DNA of 64,000 nucleotides. It comes from Anseranas semipalmata. Lineage: Eukaryota; Chordata; Aves; Anseriformes; Anseranatidae. Location of the stretch: contig VXAA01003344.1 in NCBI GenBank assembly GCA_013399115.1, positions 64,731 through 128,730 on the forward strand, given 5' to 3'. Positions 25,601 to 38,200 of this stretch are shown here, one piece after another. A model generated the notes under the pieces. It did no database searches. It saw only the letters and a list, made by a program, of their open reading frames with translations, and was not told the DNA's origin. Position numbers and translations under genes: made by a program. How positions within the stretch are numbered: the stretch's first letter is position 1; each line of letters opens with the position of its first letter.

Positions 25601-27239
25601 TTTTCTAATGCACCTGAAGACCTGACCGTATTCCACTTTTCATTTAAATTTTTAGATCCGGCTGAAACTGCATCAGATGAAAGCTCCCAATCAAATCTAC
25701 TTTAATTGCTGCTGTGCAGGCAGCATCCTGTTATTACAGGCACGCAGAAAGGGAAGTGTATAAGCTTCTTCTCAATGGTCAGTGGTGCTGGGTTGACTCC
25801 AGGATGTCAGAGGCCCCTAGGTTTCCTAGCACCGCAATGCCTTTCCTGCCAGGGTGGCCAAAGGCAGATTTGGCAGAGTCCAAAGCACAGTTCCCTTGCT
25901 GGGGTGAATGTGCTGGCCATGGCTTCAGCTCAGAGCACACCCAATTTCTAGCTCTGTGGTAACCAGAAAGTGCCCCAAGGTATGTTGAGATGAAAACAAG
26001 AGAGAGAAACACATTATCTGAATCAAGACACGTAGCACTTGAGTCCGTTGGTGTAGGGACATGCCTAGCTGAATTTTCTGGAGACTGACAGGGAAACGTG
26101 AATCCAAGTGACTCCAAAAAGGCTTCGATCAGTCGAGACCAAAAGGACAGTATTGGAAAAGTCACACCTAACGCTATAAGGCTACATCTGCACATTCCCT
26201 GACACCTCTGGGAACAGGAGTGCCCCAGGCAGCAGCACACGCAGAGGCTGCTGTGCTGCCTGGAGGCACTGGCCCTTTCAGCTTGGCCAAGATGTGCGTC
26301 AGTGCCCTTCCACCCACACCTTGCCCTGCCAAGCAGAGCTGGCTGGTGTAAGAGCCCACCAGTCTGGCAGGAAACCACCTCCCCACCCGTTTCCCCCCGC
26401 AGTGAGGAACGTGGGTCCTTGTGAGCAGCCGCCACGCTGTCTCCAGAAAGCAGAGAGTGGCAGTGGGCACCAGGGGAAGCGGGGTGGGAAGAGTCTGCAG
26501 GGACGTGCAGTGTGCTGGGCAAGGGGCCGGGGGAGCTGCGAGCCTGGCTTCACCCTCACACGGCGCTATGGTGCCTAGCTGAAGTGTAAACCTCTCTCTT
26601 ATGTACAGATCTATGTATTAGCCTGCAGGGGATCCAGGAGGTAGCGCGAACACACATGTGCTTCTCTGTGGAGGAAGAGGGACAAGCAGGGTGAGTCTTG
26701 AGGCTGCTGTAGGCAATGGGAACAAAGAAAGTGCATAGAACAACAACAGCTGCTTAGATTGAGATATACAAAAATAAAATGGTGCCTCAGTCCGTGTGGC
26801 ACGGCAGGAGCTGGGCTGGTAGCGCCCAGCACAGTACTCGTACCTCCTCCTGCGGGGAGGCTTTCGTCTCGGCGCCAGGTTCACCTCTCGTTTGCATAAG
26901 TGGCACTGAAGCTGGGCTCAGTGGCCAGGCAGCAGGGTAACGGCGTGGTCCCCTTCCCTCCCTCCCACACGTGCTTTGCTCTAACATCCCCTTGGTCTCC
27001 AGAGAGATGTTCAGTGTGCAGCGCCTGCAGAATGCCAAATACCCAGCCCAAGACAGGGGAAAGCAAATGCCCATGCACCAGGCAGGCACATCCCCTCGTT
27101 CACAACTGTCCCAGCCACCATCTCTTCTATGCCATACCTGGGTGAAACAGGTGAACGTTATCCTCGAAGCCAAGCTTATTTACAGGATTTTCATTCCTTT
27201 TTCTCCTCTTCCTCTTCTTTGCTTTTATATACATGTAAG
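22681..27239. other. Downstream of NECTIN1, no gene seen
   Basis: The longest open frame of the region (25779-26522, minus) has no recognisable domain and a composition like that of its surroundings. No mobile element or RNA gene is identified. Confidence 0.6.
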
Positions 27240-28392
27240 TGTATATCTATATTTATTTTTCCTCTAATACACGTGAACACAAATGTGATGTGGAGATAAA
27301 CTCCCTTCTCTAAAACACTTTGTGGTCACAGGTACACATTTGGACTTACATACCCACACACATTCCAAATAGCAAAAAAATTGTAGTCCCAAAACTAAGA
27401 TGCTTTTAAAAAAAGTTAAAAGGCCAGATTCCTCTATTGGCCTTTATCCTTCATTAAGAGTAAGAAGATTACCTGAAATCATGATTTTTTCTTCGTATTC
27501 TGCCTGAGATCATTTTGAAATTCCAATCAACAGATGTGAGAAGGAGAGGGGGAAAAGCCAGTGGGGGGTCACACTAGGCTTTGAAAAGGAAAATTAGAGA
27601 GAATGTTTTTCTTTCTAATTTTTTTTTTTTTTTTTCCCCTCTGGGTTTCAGGTTATAAGAAGGTTATTTAAAGGATGCTTTCCCCAATGTGTTGGCTTCA
27701 AAATATGTCCCCATGCCATCTGGATTAAACAGAGTCAATCAAAACAATTTCGAGTGGGAGTAGGAGGGAAAAAGAATAGAAACAAAACCCCTAAACCAAG
27801 CCCTTCTTTCTATTCTTGGGTTGGTTTTGAGCATCTTTCATTATAAGCATCTTATTATTTGGTTCAGCAATCTTGGCTGTTTAGTTTTTCGCAGCAGGGA
27901 TTTCCTATCCCCACTGCCAAGGGGGAAAACTGTTTTCTCCAAAGGAGGAAGAAACCCTCCAGCCTCAGATTTGGGCACTGGCTGGGATTTGAGACTTCAC
28001 ATAAGCTGGAACAAGGGTTGTGAAGAATCCACGCCTGGCTACTCTGCTGCAGACAGTGCAGAAAGGGAACCCATGGACGTTTGATCAGGTCGGGCACATC
28101 CCATCCAACACAGGGCAGCTGTCACTCACATATGCATGCATGCACATAGCCAGCATGAGAAAAGAAAGATGCAGGAACTGGATGAGATGTGGGTGAAGGC
28201 AGTGTTCCCTTGAGCATTAGCAAGCCAGGCAGATACTTAACCTAATCATGTCACTTACAATTGCACCAAAATTAAAAAATCAATAAATAAAATAAGCAAT
28301 GGCAAAGTGGGGTTTAAAAGGCCTTGGCTGTTGAGCGACAGGGTCAGGAGAAGTGAAAAACATTAGCTTCGTCATTTTGCTGTGTTGACACT
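27240..28392 (-). other. Possible 3' untranslated region of exon B transcripts
   Basis: Sequence between the exon B stop and the candidate polyadenylation signal. It is AT-rich and has a 17-base T run at 27619-27635. No convincing coding potential on either strand. Confidence 0.35.
27252..27257 (-). terminator. Candidate polyadenylation signal for exon B transcripts
   Basis: AATAAA on the minus strand about 1.1 kb after the exon B stop, in an AU-rich stretch followed by ATACACTTACATGTATAT. It would mark the 3' limit of NECTIN1 in this window. Confidence 0.35.
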
Positions 28393-28611
28393 TTAAACAT
28401 ACTGTTCCTTAGGACAGATGTAAGGAGCCCGGGAACCAGGAGGTGGGCAGCAGAAGGAGATGTCAGAACGGTGAGGATAAAGATCTTGCGGGAGATCTGA
28501 CAAGGGGGCATAGACATGAGGGATCTTCTCCAGATATCGATCTTCACGTGAGTAACAGCGGGTCAGGTAATCACTCGCATTCGATATCTCTGAGTGACAC
28601 TTTCCAGAGTT
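28393..28611 (-). CDS. NECTIN1: Candidate NECTIN1 terminal exon B, tail ending EQYV
   Basis: Acceptor gacttttgtctctacttacag (CAG at 28612-28614) leads in phase 0 into 72 codons and TAA at 28393-28395. The peptide starts NSGKCHSEIS, the same Asn-Ser-Gly as exon A and the same eight bases AACTCTGG. It continues with a Tyr-rich charged part (DYLTRCYSREDRYLEK), PHVYAPLSDLPQDLYP, a Cys/Pro part (SFCCPPPGS), and ends ICPKEQYV. The last four residues fit the nectin-family PDZ-ligand consensus Glu/Ala-x-Tyr-Val used to bind afadin. It would therefore restore an afadin link to the alternative-transmembrane isoform, in place of the ITIM tail. FCC next to a proline-rich part could be palmitoylated (inference). 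No cDNA evidence is available to me; acceptor, phase, shared start and the C-terminal motif argue for a real exon. Confidence 0.75.
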   Translation of the reverse strand, partial: NSGKCHSEISNASDYLTRCYSREDRYLEKIPHVYAPLSDLPQDLYPHRSDISFCCPPPGSRAPYICPKEQYV

Positions 28612-31600
28612 CTGTAAGTAGAGACAAAAGTCGATGGGTGAAAACTCTGGGATCACTGGCCATAAAACACGCAACTCAGTTCCTTGCTGAGACTCCCATA
28701 TAACAGGTAGGATGGAAAATTAAATAGTTCTGCTTACTGCTTCAGAAAAATAGAAACCCAGGTGATAAATCCTCACATTTTAAAAATTTTGCCTCACTTC
28801 CTGAAACATCCTTTTTGGTAAAGAATATGTATACATTTTGCATTCTTTGTCCTTTGCCTGTAAGGGCTCTGCCTCTCTCAAAAAAAATAAGCAGTGGAGC
28901 AAGGAAGGGCATTTTATTTTCAGTCTTCCTAACTCCTCCACACCTGAGCTTTGAAAAAGTAGTGCTTGTACGCCTCATTGATCTAACACAGACTCGTGCT
29001 CTTTTATCCAAAGGGCACATTTGTCTGACCGGAGGCTCGGAGGTACAATGGGTTATTGTGTCCGATGCTTACCTAGCAGCTCAGAATGCATGTGCTGAGC
29101 TGTACCTGGGTGAGCAGTTCCTTTGTCAGCCAGATTTGTGAGTCAAAGCAACTAGGGAAAATATAAAGCACTCGTAAGATGGAAACAACTCTGTGGTCCC
29201 ACCAGCTTCCTGGGGTGCATGGAGTGTATTCTTACGGATGCTTTGCAAAATCTGATTCTTCCTCCTTAAGTGCTGTATGAAATGAAAAGCCCCTGGAGTC
29301 CAAAGTGCTTTGATTCCTATTGAGGTAATTTTGCAGAGGTGCAGCAAGCAATACTGAGCAAACGCTGCTTGTCCGAGTGCAAAAATCACAGAGATCCCTT
29401 TTCCCCCCAAAGCTCTGAGCAAACAGCACAGGCGCTGGGACGCTGGTGTGAGCTCCGAGTAGCGCGGAGCAGTCCCACAGCCCTGGCCCTGCTCCCCAGA
29501 GGGTGGCAGCGGGCGGGCAGGGTTCCTCCTGCTCACACACCCTTTCCTCCCAGTTGGAGCCCTGCAAAATGACCCAAGCAGGAGGGACATGTAGCATCCA
29601 CCAAGACCTTGGTCTCATCAAGGGCTAATCTCATCTCTAAGAGGCAGCAAATCCACTGGTAATCACCTTTTATGCCTGTGGTTTGATCTGAGGCTGGTTG
29701 AAGCAAGTAACTTGCCCCTGAGTCCTTCCTTGTTCTCTTTCAAAATACCAGAAACAGTCAGTTTAGCGAAGAGGACAAGAATTTGACCCTCAGGAGAAAA
29801 AGCCTGAAGGAACAGAACAATCTACTCAGCTCCTCTGCTGCCAGTTCCTGGATAAATATTTCACCAGGAAGCTTAAAAAAATCGTATAGAAAACAAAGTG
29901 TTGACAATAATTTATTGATGGTTCAGACTGCTACAAGAGGCAAGAAGCAAGTTGGAGGGCTGCACAGTCTTAAGGCGATTTCAGCAGCAGCCTCACTAAG
30001 AGCAGTGAAGGCCGCTGGAGGAGGGGAAGTTTGAGCACCAGGAAAGCAGCTGCAATACTAAGGTCAATCTAACTTCCATTTCTCTTGCCTTGGCAAAACA
30101 GTGTGCCCCACCACTTAAGCTTTTTAAAGTCAGTGGTCTTGACCTGGCCAGAGAGCAAAGGGGCACATTTTAAGCTCTAGATCCCTTCTATTTAGAATTG
30201 CTGTATTGGTATCTCTGAAATTCGGGCGAGTCATTCCCACAACTATCTCCTGAGGTTTTTCTCCACTTCTGGGTTCTAACTGCAAAGTGAAAAGGAGAAG
30301 AGATGTTGGGCAGCATTACAGCTGTCTAATGGGAGCAACCCAAGCCAGCAGCATGAGGAAGCTGCATTGACTCTGCCTTAACCCCTATAATCTCTTCCCA
30401 GCTGGTCTAAGCAGCCCTGCCATGCAGCTCTCCCGTTCTCAGGTGGGAGCCATATTTACAGGGAAAATTGAGGCCTCTGAAGAATTCCAGGCTCAGGTTT
30501 ACACTGAGCCACACACAGCCCTGTGGCTAGAAAACTGGACAGGCTGTGGCAACACGCACTTAGAGAACAGAGGCAGTTACCTCCATACAAATTCCATAGC
30601 ATAAACAGGGATCCATACCATAATGGAAGAAGGGAGCAAAGAACAGCTGATTGTTATTCTTCTGATTGTACCAGCTGATAAAAAGGGATAGAGAAGGGCT
30701 AACAGACAAGGAGAGTGTTAACCAGCACAGAATGTGCAGAGGTCCTCTCCCTGCATAATCTACTCTCAGGAAATTTTGAATGCAGCAGAGCTCCTTTCTA
30801 TGCCTGTGGGGAGGGAAAAAAAGGTATTAGCCCTGCTCTCCTCCTGCCTTAGAGGTAAGTCATTAACAGGTAACTGAACCTTATGGATAAAGCTAACCTG
30901 AAAGGGAAGTGGTCTTAATGATAGAAATCTAGTAAGTAGGCAAGAGGCTCTCTCAGCCAGGCTAGCAATCAGTTATCAGTTAACTGGGAGGGTAGGTTTA
31001 TATGTGTTTGGGACATACAATGGAAAATCATAGGGCTTCATACAAATATGAGTGCTCAAAAGGTCTAATAGCAAAGAGATTCTCAGTTAATACAAATATA
31101 CCTCTTGTGTAAACTGAGCTCGTGGTCAGCATCCAACACTGAAAGAAGCACATCGTGAGATGCTGTTTTATGGGCTGCCCGTTAGCAATAAGCTGGGTCA
31201 GCAAAACCATATTTCTTTCTGTCTGTCTAGTGGTTAATGTGGGCATGAAATAAACATCCATGAAGCAGGGCTAGAGACAATCAGCGCAGTTCTGTCAGCT
31301 CTTCTGGCCAGGTGAGTACAAACACGCTTTCCTTCCTTTCTCGCCAGTGTTTTGCGCTCATTTTTCATGGGTGAGTGGGGCCGGAGCCGGGCAGCTGGAG
31401 AACGCCAGCCCTGGGGCAGAGGAGGGGAGTTCCCCGTCTCCTTTCACCTTTCTTTAGCATGTGAAGCCAGGAGTCAATTGCTCCTGCTTTGTTCCCTTAT
31501 CTCAGTTCTAAGTAACAAAAGGGAAGAGAACAAAATCAGCCTGATGTTTATTAACATATTTAGCAGCCGGTGCCCTTTGACTTCCTTCCCCAGTCCCACT

Positions 31601-34394
31601 GTGACTTTTTCCAAATCTAATTTATCTTTAACAAAGTTTGAAATTAAATTAGGGATAATGAACTAATTAAATTGAACTGGCACACAATTCTGCCACCTTC
31701 CCCCACCTGACTTCTCCGGCTTGCCTTTGTTTCCAGCATGGCTCCATACAATTCTTCATTATCTGGGTTACATCCTCCCCCCTCAGTTTTATTTTCAAGA
31801 GCTTGATTAAAGGGGATGTCAGCAATCTATCCATTTCAGACAGCCTGGCAGATTACCCTTAAACGGTCTTTATTTGATTGAATTAGAAAGCTCTCATTTC
31901 TGCTATGACTTCCTCTCAACCCTTTTCCATCTCCTATGCACCTGTATTCTACTTGCAGCTCATCTCCTTGGTACAACCAGCTGTGCTCAGACAGCTTTCC
32001 CTCCCATCTGACCGTATCCAATACTTTTAATCAGCCCTAAATGATCAGTTCTTACTGGTCTAAAAGCGAAAAATTCCTTGTCACTGTCCTGAGGATTTAC
32101 CTGCTCTGGTCTCTGGAAGGTCCCAGAGCTGAAATTCCCAAAAGTTAAGAAAGGAGCTATGATGAGGGATGCACCCACAGACACATGCAAATATTATTTA
32201 TGCAGTAAGCTCACTTGTAAGGTTGCATTCCTTCTTTCAGCATGCTTTTAGCTCTTCCGCTAACTATAGCTACTTACCTGTTCTCTGTTCCTACAGCATC
32301 TTAGACCATCAATAACCTTAAACATTTATCCCCATGCTGTTGCTCTTGTGAGCCGTCACCTCTATTCTTTCACAGTCAGGACAGGGTTGGTATCCTCATC
32401 CTAACGAGGAGTCACCTCAGTACTTTGCTTCATTTCTCTTGCAGATTGGAAATGGGGCTACTGAACAGGGGCGTATTCAGGCAACTGCTGTGTTGATAGG
32501 AAGGAAAAGTGATACCTGGGAGCTGAGCCAGTGTTTGGTGGTTCTCCGATACCTCCAGCTCAAACTGCGCCAAATCTGTAATGGGTGCAGATTTAGTGGC
32601 TTTACAGGGACATTCAGAAAGCAGAGCTGGGAATCGGAACCCTGCTCTCTAATTTACTGGGATCTTGATGCAAATCTCAAGGTTTGAGCTATTCTTGCTG
32701 TAACAGGGACAAGAAATTCCCAAACAAAAGTGAGAACAGGAGTGTGGGGAGGTGAAGGGGGAGGAAATAATTAAAAAAGCATAAAAAAACCCACCCTGAT
32801 CCGTGGTGTGTCTTAGCAGGGAGATTTCGTGGCGGTGAGATTACACCTTCAAAGCACCATATGACTGGCTTTATTTTTGCTTCAGAGAAACTGGGAGGAT
32901 TTCCAAATTTGGATTTAGAGGATTACTGTCCTTTTGCTGACAATAAAATCCCCCACCCTGGGGAGGACGAGGTGAGACCTCCCAGGGTGGATTAGGGAGG
33001 ACCCGCCTTGTTCGTACTAACACGAGTGGTCCTCCAGCACAGCCCAGGGAGCTGCTGGGAAGCGGATGTGAGGGATGAGGAGAGGTGGCTGCTTTCAGTC
33101 ACAGCTTCCTGCAGGCAGGAGGCTGCTGGTGATGGGCTGGCTGGTGCCTGGTAGCTGAATACCAACGACAAACAGACCCCGCAACCAAATGGAGAAAAGC
33201 AAAACCAAAGCGATCCAGAACTTACTGTCCACTCTCGCTCGTTACGTCTACGAAGACCTTGATCCTCATTCTGGGAGCAGGGGTGGGTGAGACACCGCAA
33301 GAGAGAGAGGTTACCGCTCTGGTCTGGAGATGGGCCCGCTGCAGACACTTACCTAGGAATGCTTTTGCTACAGCAGGAGAACTACAGGGCTCCTTCCAAC
33401 ACAGGGAAACCACGGGGCACAGGGATAAAGGCAAGCAGAACTAGCCCACCACACACCTTCGGCTCAGGCTCCTCTGCTCCGCCGTCACCCACCTGCTGGC
33501 ACTGAGGTTCCTGGTCTGTAATGAGGCACTGCACCAATAGAACTGTCTGCTGTGGCTTTTTTAAAGGACATTTTCCTCCCAGTCGTCCCCCTGCATGAAG
33601 CTGTTCCCCTCTAAGGGAGTTCCCAAGGATTCAATTCCCTTGCCATTTATTACTCCTCCAAAACAGCCCTCTCCATCCCCAAGCTACTGCTTCCATCTGC
33701 CTCCTCTGATACCCTCTGTTGACCCAGGAGGGATTCAGCGAGCTGCAGAGCATCCCAGCCCTCCCTTTGCTTCCTTCCTTGCCTCCTCCACACCTCTTCA
33801 TTGAGCACCCCAGTGGGGCTGCAGCCCCGTTAAGCCCACAGCCCCTTCCTCCCATTTCAAAGGCAGCAAATAAAGGGAGAGGAGCAGGGTAGAAGCTGCA
33901 ATCACCACAGCTCGGGGAATACAGCTGGACAAGGAGTGAGGGAGAGTCGTAGCTGAGGAGGGAGCTGCCCATGACTTTTTCTTTGGCAACACACAGCAAG
34001 TCTCCCAGGGGGTGGGAGAGTCCCTTTGCTTTGGGTAGGGAACTGGTGGCTTTGATACCTGAGAAATGGGTGTGATTACAGGATAAGGGAATGGGAGAAG
34101 ACCTGAAGACACATCTTTCATTTGCAAATGCCATTCTGCTTCACAGTGTCACTGGTAGCTAGAGAGGACCCAGAACAATCACTCATGGGTTTAAATGCAA
34201 ACTGAGTCCTAAGCAGTCCCTGCTGTGGGACCTGAGCTCTAAGGGCCTTAGTGACACTCAAAGTAGAACAAGCAGGGAAATGATCGGGTCTGATCTCTAT
34301 TTTTGACAAGGACAGCACCAAAGGAAATAATCTTTCTCCCTCTCTCAAACATTCAAACATGCCATCTGCATCAGCCCCATGCAACACAAGCTCT
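28612..34394 (-). other. Region between exon A and exon B
   Basis: Intron for transcripts using exon B. The sequence is mixed, with an AT-rich homeobox-type stretch at 31540-31690 and a MIR-like fragment near 32600-32660. No other gene is supported. Confidence 0.6.
32600..32660 (+). repeat. Possible MIR-like fragment
   Basis: GCAGAGCTGGGAATCGGAAC followed by CCTGCTCTCTAA resembles the MIR part AGAGCTGGGATTCGAACCCAGG. Short and diverged, so uncertain. Confidence 0.3.
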
Positions 34395-34400
34395 TTTATT
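34395..34400 (-). terminator. Candidate polyadenylation signal for exon A transcripts
   Basis: The minus strand reads GCAGAATAAAAGAG followed at once by CTTGTGTTGC, a GU-rich downstream element. It lies about 720 bases after the exon A stop, a normal distance for a short 3' UTR. Confidence 0.45.
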
Positions 34401-35120
34401 CTGCATTTGCAGTCCCTCTCTGGCTGTCTCTTATTCACTGACTTTCAGATGCACGAACCTTTACGTGTTCCCATATTCTCTCACATACTCTCCCACCTTG
34501 TTCTTTCACACATGCACATATGCTCCCTCTTATCTGTAGTCTCTTTCACGCACACAAACTTTTTTTTCTCCTTCAGTCCCCTTCTCTTTCCCTCCCCTTC
34601 TTGCTCTGGGTAGCTTAGGAAGGCCCTCAGCACCTCCCTGAAGTTCTGGCCTCGGCTTCTGCACATCCTAGGATTGCTGCTTTGCTTCGCACTGCGGAGC
34701 CTTGCAGAAGTGCCCCAAAGCAAGCCCCGTGCCCAGAGCTGGACCTTTCAAACCCACCTCATTTCTCCCTGTGGCTGCAGAGGGGCTGCCCGGCCAGAAG
34801 CAAAGCCATTAACCCTTCCCCCTCCCGCATGCCGTGCCTCACTGTAGAAAGCAAAGGAAAAAAATGCAGAAAGCATGCACAGAAGGCAAGGCGGGGACAT
34901 TCCGCTCAGCCCCATGGAACAAGGGTAGCGGAGGAGCAGCTATCGCGGGCAGCGTGCAGGACCGGGCAGGATGGGATGGGCTGCTGAGGAGCTGCCCCAC
35001 AAGAGGGGTGGGAGATGCAGGGGGAAGCACCGAGGTCAGAGGAGCACAGTGAGGAAGGCAGAGTGCGATCGTGTACCTTGAGGCCAGAATCTGAGGGGAA
35101 AGAGCCTAGAGTGACATGCG

Positions 35121-35261
35121 CTAGCGTAAGTTGGGCTGGATGGTTGCATACTCGACTAGGTCTCCGCCAGCATGGATGGAGGTCCGAGGACTGGGTGACG
35201 AGGCCAGAGCGGACGTGTCCAGCTCTGCATAGTGGACATCACAGTCCTTGTTGCCAGAGTT
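35121..35261 (-). CDS. NECTIN1: Candidate NECTIN1 terminal exon A with two ITIM motifs
   Basis: A strong acceptor (gctgctctcttctctccag; CAG at 35262-35264) leads in phase 0 into 46 codons and TAG at 35121-35123. It joins in frame to the 111-nt exon, giving ...YTDKP|NSGNKDCD.... The peptide holds two immunoreceptor tyrosine-based inhibitory motifs: VHYAEL (Tyr at residue 11 of the exon) and VEYATI (Tyr at residue 38), with a Ser/Pro-rich linker (SALASSPSPRTS). In the ITIM family, phosphorylated pairs at such spacing recruit the tandem SH2 domains of SHP-1/SHP-2; that function is inferred here. With the upstream alternative exons the post-ectodomain segment would be 162 residues. I know of no mammalian nectin-1 with this ending. 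Chance remains possible for a short exon, but acceptor, phase and motif content agree. Confidence 0.8.
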   Translation of the reverse strand, partial: NSGNKDCDVHYAELDTSALASSPSPRTSIHAGGDLVEYATIQPNLR

Positions 35262-38200
35262 CTGGAGAGAAGAGAGCAGCAAGGCAGTGGGGACACAGGA
35301 GGAGGGATTTGGGGGTCGGGGTGGGGTGGGGGGGTGAGAACACAAGAGCCGAGCCAAAGGGAGCGAGTGAATGAGATGGGAGAGGGCGTGTGTGATGGGA
35401 TGGGGAGAAAGAAGAAAAGGGTGAAGGGGGGAGGAAGAAAAAACATTTAGAAAGAGGGAGGGAGGGATGTAATGAACAGTCAGGTTAAATCCCAAATCAA
35501 AGCAAAGGTCCCCGTGGCATCGCTCCCCAAAGCCGCCAGTGAGCTGGGTAACCCAGTTGGGCCGGCAGCACCCCAGCAGCCGCCCCTTCGCCAGCGGCTG
35601 TCCCCGCAGCACCTCTCTGTTCCTACCCCCCCATCACCCCCTCTGGGACCAGCACCTGCCTCGGCCAGGGGTGGTTCAGTGAGTTCGAGCCTCACAGGAC
35701 ACCTGAGCTGTCAGTTTTGAGCCAGGAATTCGGGGTTCATCGCAGCACACTGGAGGCGAATGCAGGGCTGGGGGCATGGGTGATAATGATGGGGAAGGAT
35801 TGAGTTTGGGGTGTCAGGAGGGAGACACCTGCAGGGAGTGGCTTCAGAGCCAGAGCACCAAGGGCAGGGTGAAGCTGCAGGCACGTTACTGTAGGGAAAT
35901 GCCACTGCTTAGCCAGCGCTGTTGCTTTGCCCTAGCGTGGGGGCTGTAATGGTCTTTCTTACATGCTATGTTTTTGCACAAGGCTTTACTGCACATTATG
36001 CTACTGCAGATTAACTATGCAGCATGATTTTGTCATTGTGATAATGTAATAGATGCTAAAAGCCTCCTTCTTTGGCATGAAAATATTTATGGGCATTCCC
36101 TTTCTAAGCAGGCTTATCAGCAAGAACTGCATGAATGGAATATTACCCAATTTGTCTGATCACTCCTATCCAGACTTCTTTCACGCTTTGCAAACAATAA
36201 TGGTCAGAGAACCTTGGGAAGCAGGATGGCCTGGAAACCTCATTGCTCGGTGGAGAAAATGAGTTGCCAGGATGAGGAGCGATGTGTTTTTGGGACAGCC
36301 AAGGTGTGAGGGGGTGCCCTGGCTCCTTTCCCTGAGGAGTTTCTTTAATTTCTGTGCCGGCATTCACCAAATATCTGCTAAGCCTCTCTGAGAGGAGAGA
36401 GTTGTCCCTTCCAAATGAAATAGCTTTCCCATTTCTCCATCCCTTTTCCAAAATGGCTGCATCACACAGAAATTATGCAAAAGGGGTTTAATCTGAAAAT
36501 GTTTCTCTTCCTTTTGTTTGGAACTGTCCTCCGCCACGCACCAGCTGTGGCAGAGCCATTTTCAGAAGTTTATGGCCCTGTAACGAGCTGGTTTAGTGCC
36601 TGTTGCTGGAAGGGGCTATTCAGTGATGATCGGCTCTGACCATCACAGACCGAGTGTGGGGGCATTGAGGAGGATTCGTAGTGCCAGCTCCAGCCTCAAA
36701 CCTAAATCTGTGCTCTACAGAACTCTTCCCTTGATCTTTGTATCACAGTACCCTCTCGAGTCTCAGAGAAGGGCAGGCCAAGCCTTTATCTTCTTCCTAT
36801 CCCATTTTGCCTCCTTCCTCTCCAAAATAGTGCTGCCTTCCCCCGGAGGTGCTTTCTCTGGGGAGTTCCCCTACTCTCTGCCACTCTTGGGCTTGCTCCT
36901 GCTCCCTGCTGCTTGTTTGGAGCAAAATTTATTACAATATCAATAATGTGACTTGTATACAAGGTCTAGCACTGCTACATGCAAGCGCTCTGTGTAAATC
37001 ATCAGCATCGGCACCCTGGTAATTGCCCTGTAAACTGAGAGGAATTATTTTGCTGTCTGCAGCAATGAAACTTTCCCTTCTGCCTCTGCAAATGGGTATC
37101 GCTGACACTTACACTAATCACGCCGCTGCTCCTACATGCACTCGTGCTTCCACCTCTCACGCTCATGCTCCTCCTCACACAAGCAGGCAGCATTTGCATG
37201 TCACACTCTGCTATGTGCACGCAGGGCACGCCTCTGCACTTGCCCGCCTTGCTGCACGCACTGACGGGCACCAGCACTCACAGACACACATACCGCTTGT
37301 AGGTGTAACCCGAAGCACACACGCACCTCCCATCCCATTCACTACTGCTTAGATAGCCTCACATGAACCAAAGCTTTTGCTCCACAAGGGCTTGGAGACC
37401 AATGTTGCAGGCAACCCCATCACCCCTTGTACCCCTAATTGCCCACTGCACTGTCCTTGCACGTGTCTGTGCCATCAGCTTTATGTTCACGTTGTCTTTC
37501 CCGCAGCTTGCAACACCCAAACATCCATATTCATGTGTAGCCTCCAAATCTTCAGGCACCCTGTCCCTGTGGATGTGCCCTGGCCTCTCCCCTTCGCCTG
37601 GTGCCCTGCCAGCCCACAGCCGGTACCTGCGCTCCTCCTCCGGGCTGCTCCTCCGCCTGCCTCCCTGATTTTCTGTCCTCCTGGCACCTCTCCCGCTTCC
37701 CCCTCCCTCGCTCTTTGCCATCTCTAATTGCTTTCCGACTCCCTTTCTCATGCCATGAAATTGTCAACCCCAGGCAGCGGCTTTCATGCAGCCTTGTGAT
37801 GAAGCTAGTTTATCCCAAATTATGAGGTTTCGCACAATTCATTTAATGCCAAATGCACCCGCCCCATTTTCCTGCAGAAACAGTTCCCTTCAACTCTCAT
37901 CTTCTTCAGCACCCTCCCATGTCCAATCTCCGGATGAAGCGCAAGCACAACAGGAACATCCTGCCTTTCTCTTTGCCTTCCCCTCAGAAGGATCCCAGAC
38001 CCACGTACCCAGCAGAGCCGCTGCCTGCATCCGCTGCTGGGGAAGGGCGCGGTGGGAGCAGGGCTGTGCCTAGGGGAGGCTGGCAGGGACCCAGTGGAGC
38101 TGCAGGGAACGTGCTTCCCTCCTCATCCTCCCGCTGACCCATCTCTCAGGCAGGTCTAGCTTGCCTTGCTTGGTCCCCTTAGTGTGCTGTTGGGGTGCGA

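Noticed and set aside
25779..26522. 247-residue minus-strand open frame
   Set aside because: No domain, no splice logic, and composition like the surrounding non-coding DNA. This length is expected by chance in a GC-rich window of this size.
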